Shown piece after piece: positions 24,797 through 35,330 of a stretch of DNA of 64,000 nt. How positions within the stretch are numbered: position 1 is the stretch's first letter; each line of letters opens with the position of its first letter. The DNA is from Tillus elongatus (taxonomy: Eukaryota > Arthropoda > Insecta > Coleoptera > Cleridae): contig OZ023265.1 in the NCBI GenBank assembly GCA_964006375.1, positions 156,094,547-156,158,546 of the forward strand, read 5' to 3'. The notes under the pieces are model-generated. The model saw nothing but the letters and a program-made list of their open reading frames with translations. It ran no database searches and was not told the DNA's origin. The translations under genes and the position numbers were made by a program.

Positions 24797-26896
24797 CAGT
24801 GTTTTCATTTCAAAACTACCCACCCTTAATAATTTCTTTATCAAGGAAATCTGGTTCAAAAAAACAGGTCAATTGGGATTTCGAGGGGCACGTTCGAAAA
24901 CAGTATTTTTGGAATTTTACTTTTCACCCCCCAATCCCCAGTCACCCCAACTTTATAATTTTAAATGACACCCCCTGGCTTGAGATACATCATTTTAAAG
25001 GTATTTAAAATCCTAATCCAACGGCGTTTACAAAATTTAAATCTACCGCCAACTTTTGAATTTAGGAAAAGAAAACCCCATCAAATTCTGAATAAATTTT
25101 AAAAATGTATTTAATAGTTTAAGACAAAAACGTACTGTATTAAGTGCTCAGAGTGCCCTTACTTGTTAGCTAAACAATAAAATAGTCTATCGACAAATTC
25201 TCGTCTAACGTTTTGAAATGTTTCTGTAGTAATTTGTCGGCAAGCTTGGCTGATTCTATCTTTTAGAACCTGGATATTCTCTGGTGGAGGATTATGTTAC
25301 ACAACTGATTTCAACTAACCTCAAAGGGAGAAGTCCAGTGGTTAAGTCGGGAGATCTGGTGGGCCATTTCAAGGCACCTCGTCTGCCAATCCATTTGTCT
25401 GGAAATCTTTGATTAAGCCACTCGCGAACACGTAAAGCATAGTGTGGTGGTGCACCGTCCTGTTGATAGTGCAAATTTTATTCATCCAGCAGTGGGTTTC
25501 GTTCTTCATTAAGTTGGTTTTCTAAGGACTCTGTTATGAGTGGGCTAATAAAATTTCCCAAAAAATTTAAATAAAACTCACCAGTTAAATTTTCTTCAAT
25601 AAATTATTCCCGCCCAGACATTAGTTTTTTGTGGAAACTGTATATGACCCTCTACGAACACTCGTGGATTTTGATTATCCCAATATCTACAGTTGCGTTT
25701 ATTAGCAAAACCATTCAGAAAAAACGTTTATTCATCACTAAAGCAAATATTATTTACCAAATTCCTATTGTCTTGAATTCGGGCAGTCATTAATTCACAG
25801 AATTGAATCCTTCTATCATAATCATCCTCGCCGAGTTCATGGAGAATGGTAAATTTATAAAGAAAAAACTTGTAAAGTTTTGAAACTTTATGTATAGAAC
25901 CGACGAAAATATTCGTTAATGCAGCGACTTTTGGAATTGAAGTCGTAGGTTCAGCGGCAACACATACTAAAACGCCAACTTGTGCAGCTTCGTTAAGAAC
26001 TCGTGGTTGCTTATTTGCTTTGTTACATACTGAGCCAGTTTCTTCAAATTTTCGTGCAAGACTTAGCACATGTTGGTGTCCCACATTTTTTTCAGGATGC
26101 CTTTCGTTGAAAACTCGGGCGGTATTACGAGCACACCCATTCTGAGCACCATACAAGTAAATTATTTCAACTGTTTCTTGTGTAGTGTAAACCATGATTG
26201 TTAGTTTTATTGAAATTTAATATATCAAATTGAAATGAGTTTGAAGTTTTCAAAATTTAAAAATTTAATCACAACTCACAGACTCGGTTTTAACTAGTTG
26301 CAGTCGTCAAGAAATCGAACACTAAATACGAATAAGTAAAAAGTTTTCAAGAAAGTAAAACTGGCTCATTTTATCTCAAATTTATCGTTAAATTAGACAT
26401 GGGCGTTATCTTTCCCATATCACCTCTTACCAGGAAAATTGATAGCCGCAAATGGCACCGGGGAGCTAAATTTGCAACAGCATTACGTTCAGAAGAATTC
26501 GACAGTGGACTATTTTATTGTTAAGCTAACAACGGAGGGCACTTTGAGCACACAATAAAGTAGGTTTTTGTCTTAAACTATTAAATTTTTTTTTTTAAAT
26601 ATTCCGAATTTTGTCATGTTTTTTTCTTCTAAATTGAAAAGTTTGCGGTGGATTTAAATTTCGTGAACGCCGTTGGATTAGAATTTTAAATACCTTTAAA
26701 ATGATGTAGCTCAAGCTAGGGGGTGTCGTTTAAAATTGTAAAGTTGGGGTTACTGGGGCTTAGGGGGTAAAAAGTAAAAGTTCGAAGATACTGTTTTTGA
26801 ACGTGCTCCTCGAAATCCCGAATGATCTGTTTCTTTTAACCGGATTTCCATGATAGAGAAATTATTAAGGTGGCTAGTTTTGAAATGAAAGCACTG
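24797..26896 (-). mobile_element. Mariner-like element B with about 400-bp TIRs
   Basis: Its ends are CAGTGTTTTCATTTCAAAAC and the reverse complement of CAGTGCTTTCATTTCAAAAC. TA flanks each end (24795-24796 and 26897-26898). Arms run to about 25195 and from about 26497 and include GGTATTTAAAATNCTAATCC. The right arm repeats the last dozen codons of the transposase found at the inner edge of the left arm. Confidence 0.88.
25159..26195 (-). pseudogene. Decayed mariner-type transposase of element B
   Basis: The N-terminal 155 codons (26195-25728) begin MVYTTQETVEIIYLYGAQNG, a helix-turn-helix of the DUF4817 kind. They run through DDYDRRIQFCELM to ICFSDE with the first catalytic Asp. A stop follows that Glu. 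The rest is readable in shifted frames: NVWAGI, then HYQQDGAPPHYALRVREWL (second Asp), RWIG-like KWIGRRGALKW and RSPDL (third Asp). It ends NVRREFVDRLFYCLANK with a stop at 25161-25159. There is also a deletion around LDFFLWG. Confidence 0.85.
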
Positions 26897-27064
26897 TATG
26901 AGTATTGAGTATTGAGTTCTCCAAAGTGTACTTATTAGTACTTTTCGCGGGTTATTATCTTCACGCAGTGAACACAATCTACCTAGCTTTTGTTTGTGTG
27001 TACGAAATTTAAAAAAAATTTCTTTAAATATTTTATTATTTCTTTCTAAATAATAAACTGTCAA

Positions 27065-27880
27065 GTACAATTTGGAACACCCAATTCATCACAATACAGT
27101 TTTTTTGACCCGACGATCGGTTTTGGCTTTCTTAAAATGTTATTAAAACCTCACGTAATTCGCGGTTAAAATGTTAAACCGACAACGGTTTTGTCTGGTT
27201 TTCCTTTTCTGAAAATCGTAGATTCCGCTAACATGTTCTTTGCTGTATGTTTATTAACTAGTTTCTCCACTAAGCAGACAGAGCAAGCATTATACTTAGC
27301 TACATTTTTAATATATTCAAGTTATCTGTTGTATCTTCCTTTATTTAAGGATAACTAATCTATGAACTAGAAAATTCAAAGTAGCTATTTTTTGTGGAAA
27401 ACTATGGTGTGAGTCAATCGAAATGTAACTCATGGTAGTGGTTTCCTTTCTGTGGATGTCAAACTGTAAAGTGTCTCTATTTTTAATGACTCATACATCA
27501 AGAAATCTCATGAGTGAATTTAACGAAGTCAAATTTACTGTTTAACTTGGAAATAAAATCATCTAGTTTGCATACATTTGTATTAAATACTGCAAAAACA
27601 TCGTCCACATAATGGAACAGACTCTAGGAAAATAGTAATTTTAGTTTGCTAGGTCTGTTTTAAATCTACTAATGAAAAGGTCTGCAGTGAATGGTGAAAG
27701 GCGGTTGCGCATTGCTGTACCATGGGTCAAAAAATTCATTATTAAATTGAAACATATTCTGATTCATGCAAGGATTTGTTAAATTTATATATTCTTTGCA
27801 GACTTCTCCATGTATGTTGTTCATCTTTAAAAAATTGTCTAAATACGTTAGCGTTTCTTTTATGGGAACACTGGGAAACA
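27065..27880 (-). pseudogene. Penelope-like element fragment B (minus strand)
   Basis: From 27881 downward: MFPSVPI, KMNNIHGEVCKEYINL and, frameshifted, RNRLSPFTADL (the GLPMG-PLSP-AD block of Penelope RT). Further down, about 27330-27180, comes KNVAKYNACSVCLVEKLVNKH. It ends at 27065-27110 in the terminal sequence GATCGTCGGGTC next to a truncated hammerhead-like region. It is joined head to head with fragment C at about 27880. Confidence 0.75.
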
Positions 27881-28345
27881 CCGTGGATTACATTCCGATT
27901 GATTCACAGCAGAGTTTTACACAAAAAATAACCAGTTTGAATTTTCAAGTTCATAGATTAATACAGTTTCTTTTAAATAAAGAAAGATACAACAGAGAAC
28001 TTAAATATATTAAAAATGTAGCTAAGTATAATGGTAACTCTGTCTGTTTAGTGGAGAAACTAGCCAATAAACATAAAACAAAAAAAAATATTAGCGGAGT
28101 CTACTACTTTCAGAAAAGATAAACCAGATAAAAGCGTTGTTTGTTTACCATTTGAACCGGGAATTACGAGAGGTTTTAATAGCATTTTTAAGAAAGCCAA
28201 TTTGTTTCCAACATTTTACACACAAAAAAAAAATACATTAAAAAATTTGCTATATAACCCAAAGGACACATAAAACCACAGATGTGTCGGGATTCTATGA
28301 AATAGGTTGTAAGCATTGTAAACTTAAATTCTGTCCCAATTTTAA
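27881..28345 (+). pseudogene. Penelope-like element fragment C (plus strand) with start of GIY-YIG domain
   Basis: It begins abruptly at YIPIDSQQSF, continues ITSLNFQVHRLIQFLLN and SVCLVEKLANKHKTKKN, then (frameshifted) [18 protein letters not shown]. It ends [14 protein letters not shown], the first strand of the GIY-YIG endonuclease that closes Penelope ORFs. The domain is cut off by the (TA)n array at 28351. It is the same family as 49085-49925. Confidence 0.78.
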
Positions 28346-28348
28346 TAG

Positions 28349-28498
<150 letters not shown>

Positions 28499-28499
28499 C

Positions 28500-28732
28500 T
28501 AAGAGATGGAACTTTTTTTTTCACTTGCGTTTACTTAAAAACTTGGGCCTGTGGTTGTATTTGCCAAAAAGCACCATTTTGTATTTCCGGGATTATTTCG
28601 AAAACAAAAAACAATTAATAAATGTGATGGCAGTTCTGAAATAGTAATAGGGTCCTGAGAAAAATTAATTACTCAACAGCTTTGTAGCTCTTATAATAAC
28701 CGCGATAGCAATACATGCTCACCATCTGGGAC
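28500..28732. repeat. Orphan mariner-like arm
   Basis: It ends CACCATCTGGGACATACTG followed by TA. The preceding AATAACCGCGATAGCAATACATG resembles the right arm of element A (AGTAACGGAGATAGCAATAAATT). No partner arm and no transposase adjoin it. Its left side lies at a (TA)n array. Confidence 0.5.
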
Positions 28733-28939
28733 ATACTGTATGTAGTTTATAAAGCAGCGTTAAGCAACAAGACAATATAAGTCCTAATTGGATTCTAGAT
28801 GGAAAGATCCCTGTTTCTTAACTTTAGCATAATTTTGGGCTTAATTTATTTCGAACAACATAATTTTTTGAATGTATTGGAGTTTTCCGAAAACATTGCC
28901 AAATCTTTGAACCACAGTGAAGTGTGTAAGTATATAGGG

Positions 28940-30836
28940 TAGCGCATTGAAAACTAAACAGACCGATTTGCGTCCAGAGCATTTTTTTAAGAAACGCTGA
29001 AACGCGTCAATTTTAATATTGAGGGAGACATGTTCTGACATAAAACTCAACTTTGTCACATTAACCCCTTAAGGGTGGTGATAACAACCCTTATATTTTA
29101 AACAGGGAACATGGGTCGAGTGTTACATCATTTGAAAGCTCTTTCTTTTCTGAATTCAGCACAATAATTTTTTTGGAAGTTTTATTAATTAGTTTAAAAA
29201 TTATTCACAGTTGAAGATGCAAAAACACATTTTACTCATTCCGATAAAAAATGTGCTGATAGTCAATGTTTTGTTGGTTTCAAAAAAAATTTTGACTATC
29301 CGAACATTTCTTATCGGAATGAGAGAAATGCGGTTTATTATTTCAGTTTATCGGTCGGTTTGATACTTGGTAATACTACCGAAAATTAATTTAACAATGG
29401 TGTATTCTGTAGAAGAAAGAGTTGAAATAATTACTCTTTTTTTTTTCAAAAACGATGACTGTGTCAACCATACCGCATATTTGTTTAATGAACTACATCC
29501 GAACAGACATGTTAACAGAAAATACATTTTGGAGTTAGTTGCAAAGTTTCGACAAAGTGGTTCAGTAGCCAACAAAAAACGGGATCCTGAACGTGAATTT
29601 CCGGTGAGAAATGAGACTACTGAGATTGAAGTTTTAGGACTGCAGACCCAACTTTTAGCACGAGAAAATTGGCCACTGTTTCAAACATCAAAAGAAGAAC
29701 TATTCAGCGAATATTGAAGCACCATAAATTTCACCCGTATAAAATTCATCTCGTACAATAACTGAGTGAAGATGATTTTGATCGGCGGCTGGAGTTTTGT
29801 GAAGTTATGACAGCACGAATAGCTGATAACGGGAACTTTCTGTTCAATATCTGTTTGTTAGACGAGTGTACGTTTTTATTAAACTCTACAGTCAATCGTC
29901 ATAATTGTTGTTATTGGGCAAATAATAATACAAGAAATTTTCGCGAAGTCCACACTCAAACTCCACAGAAATTGAATGTCTGGACTGGAATTTTTGTAGA
30001 CCGTTTAATCGGACCAATTTTTCTTGATGGCAATTTGGAGTTACTAGAAGATATCGTTTACCCTCTACTAATTGACATTGTTGAAAATGATGATCGCTAT
30101 CAAGAAAATCAATTAGTGTTTCAATAAGATGGAGCTCCTTCGCATTTTCACAACGTGTTAGGGAGTTTTTGAACAGAGAGTTTCCAGAGCAATGGATTGG
30201 GCGTAGAGGATCTATTGAGTGGCCCCCTAGATCACCGGATATAACTCCTTTAGACTTCTTTCTATGAGGCCATTTAAAGAGTAGAATTTGCGCAATAGAA
30301 CCGGAGTCTCTGGAAGGATTACGACGACGCATTGTTGAAGAATGCCGTCTAATAACTGCACAAATGCTCCAGAATGTCAGAGCTCGTATTGAACATAATT
30401 TGTACTTTTGTATGGAAGCTGGTGGTCAACAATTTGAACACCTACTTAACTGAATAAACATTTTTGAACGTTTGGTTTTTTTTTTGGTTTTTTTTAAACA
30501 AAAAATTGACTAATTAGTGCATTTCTTATCACAATGAATAATATACGTTCTTGCAACTCCAACTGTGAATAATTTTTAAACGAGTTAATAAAACTTCCAA
30601 AAAAATTAGTGCATTGAATTCAGAAAAGAAGGAGCTTCCAAATAATGTAACACTCGACCCATGTTTCCTATTTAAAATATAAGGGTTGTTATCACCACCC
30701 TTAAGGGGTTGATGTAAGAAAGTTGAGTTTTATGTTAAAACATGTCCCCCCAATATTAAAATTGACCTGTTTCAGCGTTTCTTAAACAAAATTTATCTGG
30801 GCGCAAATCGGTCTGTTTCGTTTTCAATGCGCCAGC
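28940..30836 (+). mobile_element. Mariner-like element C with about 335-bp TIRs
   Basis: The left end TAGCGCATTGAAAACTAAAC and the right end (reverse complement AGCTGGCGCATTGAAAACG) are the outer edges of arms that run to about 29275 and from about 30495. It is the same subfamily as element F (54324-56250). It sits about 240 bp beyond the cyclase stop codon, so it may overlap the 3' end of that transcript. Confidence 0.85.
29399..30452 (+). pseudogene. Decayed mariner-type transposase of element C
   Basis: MVYSVEERVEIITLFFF begins the helix-turn-helix part, with one extra base in a T run near 29440 relative to copy F. The frame breaks near 29640 and again at 29760. 29807-30127 reads TARIADNGNF, CLLDECTF (first Asp) and KLNVWTGIF. 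The block FQ-stop-DGAPSHF carries the second Asp just after a stop. PPRSPDITPLDFFL has the third Asp, followed by a stop in place of Trp. It ends near 30452. Clearly non-functional. Confidence 0.85.
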
Positions 30837-31078
30837 TTGTATTTCATAGTTTACATAGTTATCAGTCTACATTTGTTACAAGATTTTTTTTCTGATTGCT
30901 GACATGTATTATTATTAACCTATTTTCTAAACATACAGCTAATGATACAGCGGCATGGATTGTATTCTGAGAGTGATTAATGTAGTTGTGCGATGTTATG
31001 TAATCAAAATCAAAGGTAATTTGCATATATTTCAAGCCTTAAACCGATTCAGTACATTTCTTAAATTAACCTTTTAAA

Positions 31079-31474
31079 TTAAGAATCACATTGACTCAAA
31101 AGCAGCGTGTCTTCTGTAGTTACTTTAATCTCGATTTCCCCAGCATTTACAGTTTCTCTGTCGTCGTTAGCAGCGCCCTCTATGTCTGAGGTAAACACAT
31201 CGTCATCTAGTTTCTGGTCTCCGTTTTCTATGACTGTTTTGTCGTCAGTGGATTTGGAAGTGGGGCTGTCATGTGACTCGTCTTCTTCGTTGACGGTCTC
31301 CATGGCAGAGGCTCCTGTAATTGGAGAGACGGGCGCTGTTGGAGGGGTTATTTTCCCGGCTTTGCCGAGAATGTAGTAGGTCAAGAGGTTGCCTTTTCCT
31401 TTTACATACACCAGGCCGCGTTCCTCGAACTCGTAACCGAAGTGTTCCAGGATTTCGCAGGTCTCTTCTGTTAT
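31079..31474 (-). CDS. Adenylyl cyclase terminal exon: end of C2 domain plus acidic tail
   Basis: The terminal coding exon has 131 codons and a TAA stop at 31081-31079. It starts after an acceptor TTGATTCAG with ITEETCEILEHFGYEFEERG and continues through VKGKGNLLTYYILGK. That completes the C2 fold; the VKGKG lysine is the phosphate-contacting residue of the family. About 90 residues follow, rich in Asp, Glu, Ser and Thr (for example NEEDESHDSPTSKSTDD), a low-complexity tail that is probably disordered and a possible phosphorylation region. An upstream Met at 31492 lies in the intron and is not the start. Only about 240 bp separate the stop from mariner-like element C, so the 3' UTR may be short or run into that element. 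I saw no clear AATAAA before it. Confidence 0.93.
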   Translation of the reverse strand: MTEETCEILEHFGYEFEERGLVYVKGKGNLLTYYILGKAGKITPPTAPVSPITGASAMETVNEEDESHDSPTSKSTDDKTVIENGDQKLDDDVFTSDIEGAANDDRETVNAGEIEIKVTTEDTLLLSQCDS

Positions 31475-31746
31475 CTGAATCAATAAATACAAATAATAGG
31501 CTATATACTGTCCGTTTGCGAAAACAAGAAGGTAAGGACAACATTAAGTTAATTGTAAAAGTGTAAATTACCTAGAAAATTAGATTGATCTCTCATTCCT
31601 GTAAGTTCAAATTTGAACCGTGTAAAGAAGCTTAAAATGCAACCTCACGTAACGTAATGGTGGTTTGCTTTTTATTTTTTTGAAACTTTTTGCAAGCTAC
31701 GCTTTGCATGCACTACTAGCTACTAAAGCGTGATAGTTTTAGAAAG

Positions 31747-31912
31747 TCTGGACGCAGCAAGTGCGTTATGGTAGCGAATTTTTTCAAAAATGTTCTTAAT
31801 GTCAAATGTGTCTTGTTTTTAAAAGAAGTAGATTTGGTTAGCATTATAACATAGATATAATAGTAACAATGTACCATATTTTATTTAAATAGCTTTGTTG
31901 TTTCACAATATA
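31747..31912 (-). repeat. GACGCAGCAAG composite repeat, part 1, interrupted by element D
   Basis: GGACGCAGCAAGTGCGTTATGG (31750-31771) starts module 2. It runs to TTGTTTCACAATA, where mariner-like element D is inserted. The missing continuation (ACACTTTCCGAAAATAAAAAG) is found at 34234-34290 on the far side, matching 44347-44395. Confidence 0.65.
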
Positions 31913-34231
31913 CGGGCTGATTTATAAGTGGTGACCAAAAATGTAACCCCATGGTCTTTGAACAATTTTAGAAAGGGTATGTCCTATAAATTTTTTTCCT
32001 ATAATGCTTCATTAAGAAGATACAGGGTGCTGAAGTTGAATTTCAAAAAAATAAAATTTCCCAATTTTTTAAAAAGTAGTACATATATTTTGCTGAAACT
32101 TCGCATGTGTAGGCTGTTATGGAAGGCGCGTATTCTACCATAACAATTGAATCGGCTAATCCAGCAGTGGCGCGCGTACCCACATGTCATTAGTTATCCC
32201 TCAAGAAAAAAACGGGTACGCCAATGATATTTTTTTTAATTTTTAATTTTTTGAATCTTGCTTTCATTCGTGAACAAAATGACTCTCTTGATAATTTTCT
32301 GTACGACGCATATTTGTCGAGTAAGCAATGAATCAGGTGTTTTAGAGCACAGTTCATGATTTTTAACCAGTCGTTGTTTGGAAGTCGCAATGATACACTT
32401 TTATGCCTCCATTGGCCTGAATACACGCACGACATCTTTTTAATATGGATAATTTAATGTCTTGATAATTTTTTGTACGACGATTATCTTTGTTGCATTT
32501 TACTAAGTAGTGGTCTAATTTGCCAAAGTTGTCATTAAGTGTCACTTGACGTTTAGGTTAACAAGTTATTATTTTGAATAGGTGTAAGTGGTAAACTTTA
32601 TAAAATTGCAAAATTTTCTACTCTTTTACTTCTTATAATGGAGTATACCTCAGAAGAGTATGCAGATATATTTTTTATCTACGGATATGCTGATGGAAAT
32701 GCTCTAGTTGCTTGTCGGGAATATCAACGTAGGTTTCCCACTCGCCGTCAACCTACACCAAGGGTTTTTTCTCGATCTTTTTCAAGACCTCGGCAGTGAG
32801 GCATTGGACAACGTCCTGACGCTAGAGCTAATGGTAGAAGACAACATCAACTTGAAGACGAAGAGAGAGTGGTGGATGCAGTGATGGATAAACCTTCTAC
32901 AAGTACTCGGAGGATTGCCACGCAGTTACATTATTCTCAAAGCTTTGTTTGGAGAACTTTACATCGAGAAGCCTTACATCCATATCATCGACAGAATGTT
33001 CATTGCCTTCTACCTGGAGATAATGTGCATCGACTAGTCTTTTGTGAATGGATGTTGGAAATGAACAATCTAAATATCTTATTCCCTAATCTAATCTTCT
33101 GTTCTGACGAATCAACATTTACAAGCAATGGTATTTATAATTCTCATAATGAGCATGTCTGGTCATTGGAAAATCCACATGCAACAAGGACTCGCACGTT
33201 TCAACATATATTTTCCATTAATCTATGGTGTGGTATTTTTAACGGCTCACTGTTCATGGAAGTCCTGCCACAACGTTTAAATGTATCTTCGTACTTAGCG
33301 CTCCTAGAAAACCGTGTAGAAAACATTCTAGATGACATTACACTAGCAACAAGAGGTATTATGTGGTACCAGCATGAAGGTGCACTAGCGCATAATAGTC
33401 GAAACGTTGTTACATGGCTATATGAACATTATAATGAAAGATGGATTGGCAGAACTGGACCAATACATTGGCCTGCAAGATCACCGGACTTAAACCCACT
33501 TAACTTCTATCTTTAGTGTGATTTTAAGCGACTGGTCTACAGTGAACAAAAAATACACCAGAGCAGCTACAACAACTGATAAATAATGCTTTTCGTCATA
33601 TCCAAGCAACAATGAATCCTCAAGACATTAAATTTTCCATATTAAAAAGATGTCGTGCGTGTATTCAGCCCAATGGAGGCATTTTTGAACATTTATTGTA
33701 ATAAATATATTACTAGAAGCCTGATAAAAGTGTATCATTGCGATTTTCTACCAAACAACGACTGGTTAAAAATCATGAACTGTGCTCTAAAACACTTACC
33801 TGATTCATTGCTTACTCGTAAAATAAGCGTCGTACAGAAAATTATCAGGAGAGTCATTTTGTTTACGAATGAAAGTAAGATTCAAAAAATAAAAAATAAA
33901 AATAAAACATCATTGGCGTACCCGTTTTTTTCTTGACGGATAACCAATGACATGTGGGTACGCGCGCCACTGCTGGATTAGCCGATTCAATTGTTATGGT
34001 AGAATACGCGCCTTCTATAGCAGCCTACACATGCGAAGTTTCAGCAAAATATATGAGCTACTTTTTAAAAAATAAAAAAATTGGGAAATTTTATTTTTTG
34101 AAATTTAACTTTAACACCCTGTATCTTTTTAATGAAGCATTATAGGAAAAAAAATTATAGGACATATCCTCTCTAAAATTGTTCAAAGAATATGGGGTTT
34201 CATTTTTGGTCACCACTTATGAATCACCCTG
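31913..34231 (+). mobile_element. Mariner-like element D with TIRs of about 540-610 bp
   Basis: The left end is CGGGCTGATTTATAAGTGG; the right end is the reverse complement of CAGGGTGATTCATAAGTGG. TA lies outside both (31911-31912 and 34232-34233). The arms run to about 32455 and from about 33625. The right arm is longer by about 43 bp near 33690. The arms include the last roughly 20 codons of the transposase, so the left arm carries a second, inverted copy of the gene end. Confidence 0.88.
32637..33704 (+). pseudogene. Decayed mariner-type transposase of element D
   Basis: It starts MEYTSEEYADIFFIYGYAD (helix-turn-helix), with a stop at about 32798 after FSRPRQ. The long open part 32869-33516 reads PSTSTRRIATQLHYSQSFVW, FCSDESTFTSNG (first Asp) and WCGIFNGSLFMEVLP. 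It then reads WYQHEGALAHN, where the second catalytic Asp is Glu, and PARSPDLNPLNFYL (third Asp) followed by a stop. The second and third positions are 36 residues apart. The C-terminus RCRACIQPNGGIFEHLL ends at 33704 inside the right TIR. Confidence 0.85.
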
Positions 34232-34233
34232 TA

Positions 34234-34300
34234 TACACACTTTCCGAAAATAAAAAGTTTCAGAAAAACTAGTTTTCAACCCCGAGCGTTGAAGAGAAGT
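34234..34300 (-). repeat. GACGCAGCAAG composite repeat, part 2 (beyond element D)
   Basis: ACACTTTCCGAAAATAAAAAG and GAAAAACTAGTTTTC continue the module interrupted at 31912. The copy fades out near 34300, before its other end. Confidence 0.5.
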
Positions 34301-34374
34301 AAAGAAATATCTGAAAGAAAACTGTAGTACCTAAGTCACTGGTAATGCTTTTCTTTAGCGGGTTCAGGGAATTC

Positions 34375-34520
34375 TTTTTTTAAAGTCTGTTCTTAATATT
34401 TGTATATAGAGTAACAAGCTTAGCTTTGTACAAAGTGCTAAGATTGCGATTATTGACTCTAGGCTCCCGTTAAAAGAACATGTGAGTAATTTGAGCAAAA
34501 AAGCGTTTCTTAATCTTAAG
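34375..34520 (+). pseudogene. Short LINE RT fragment
   Basis: Translated with stops, it gives FLKSVLNI, KIAIIDSRLPLKEHVSNL and KKAFLNL. It corresponds to FLKSVPNIW and LRKKAFLILN in the LINE at 9570-9730. The only support is protein-level similarity over about 45 residues. The sequence at 34521-34985 has nothing recognisable. Confidence 0.5.
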
Positions 34521-34989
34521 CTGATTTTTTAAATATTTTAACAAATTTGTATAATTTATAGATCTTTATGGAGCCTATCCTAGTTTCTCCCCAATTGCTT
34601 TTTAATCATTTGACATCATTTTATTCTGTCATATTTAACTTTTTAAACTAATCTCTTTGATTAAAATATTGGCATATGCTTTATTTTGTTATATTTTACA
34701 AGTATAATTAATTTCAAATGGGTATTATAACCAGTTGGTTGTATATAAGCAAAATCTTTATTGCTTAGAAGATAATAAAACACTGCGTTAATTTTCTTCT
34801 TGTTATTAACCAACAGCTGGTTTTAAAGCGATATACACTAGGTAACCGTTCTGCGCATGGCAATTTTAAAGAAACTTCCAGCGCGACAGTATCATGATGA
34901 TATCATGTGATATATTTTAAAAAGAAATTATGACCGTCGTGACCCATTTATGACAGCTCTATCTTCACAAACCATTTCATTTTGTTTTG

Positions 34990-35215
34990 TGTTAAGGACG
35001 CCATACATCTACCGGCCGGCCTGTCAGTTACGCCTGAAGAGTCCACAGTTTACCGGCGACCGGAACGTGATTTGGGTCCAGCTGTCCTCACAGTTCCCAC
35101 TGTTTCGGCGGCCTGTAAACGAACGAAAATACAATCGTCCAACAGTCTATCCTGGAGAGAGTTCAGGCAAGCCGGTACGTGTGTGGGGTGAGGCGTCAGG
35201 CCGGTAATTACCCAA
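34990..35215. repeat. Harbinger-like terminal sequence, copy 1
   Basis: GCCATACATCTACCGGCCGG and CCTGTCAGTTACGCCTGAAG match the element interrupted at 52240-52268 and 53811-53850. It is GC-rich compared with its surroundings and ends in GGTACGTGTGTGGGGTGAGGC. The family name is inferred from a transposase-like start at the other copy. Confidence 0.4.
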
Positions 35216-35330
35216 CCGCGTTGTAAAAACATAAGGTGAGTTCACCAGACGCCAGCAGCTGCATTGTCATGTCAAAAAATGTTGACAAATTCTATCAAGT
35301 GCTTGAGGTGATATGATTGTAGAAAACTTG

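Noticed and set aside
31107..31376. Plus-strand frames opposite the cyclase terminal exon
   Set aside because: Shadows of the minus-strand coding exon, which has clear cyclase motifs and splice sites.
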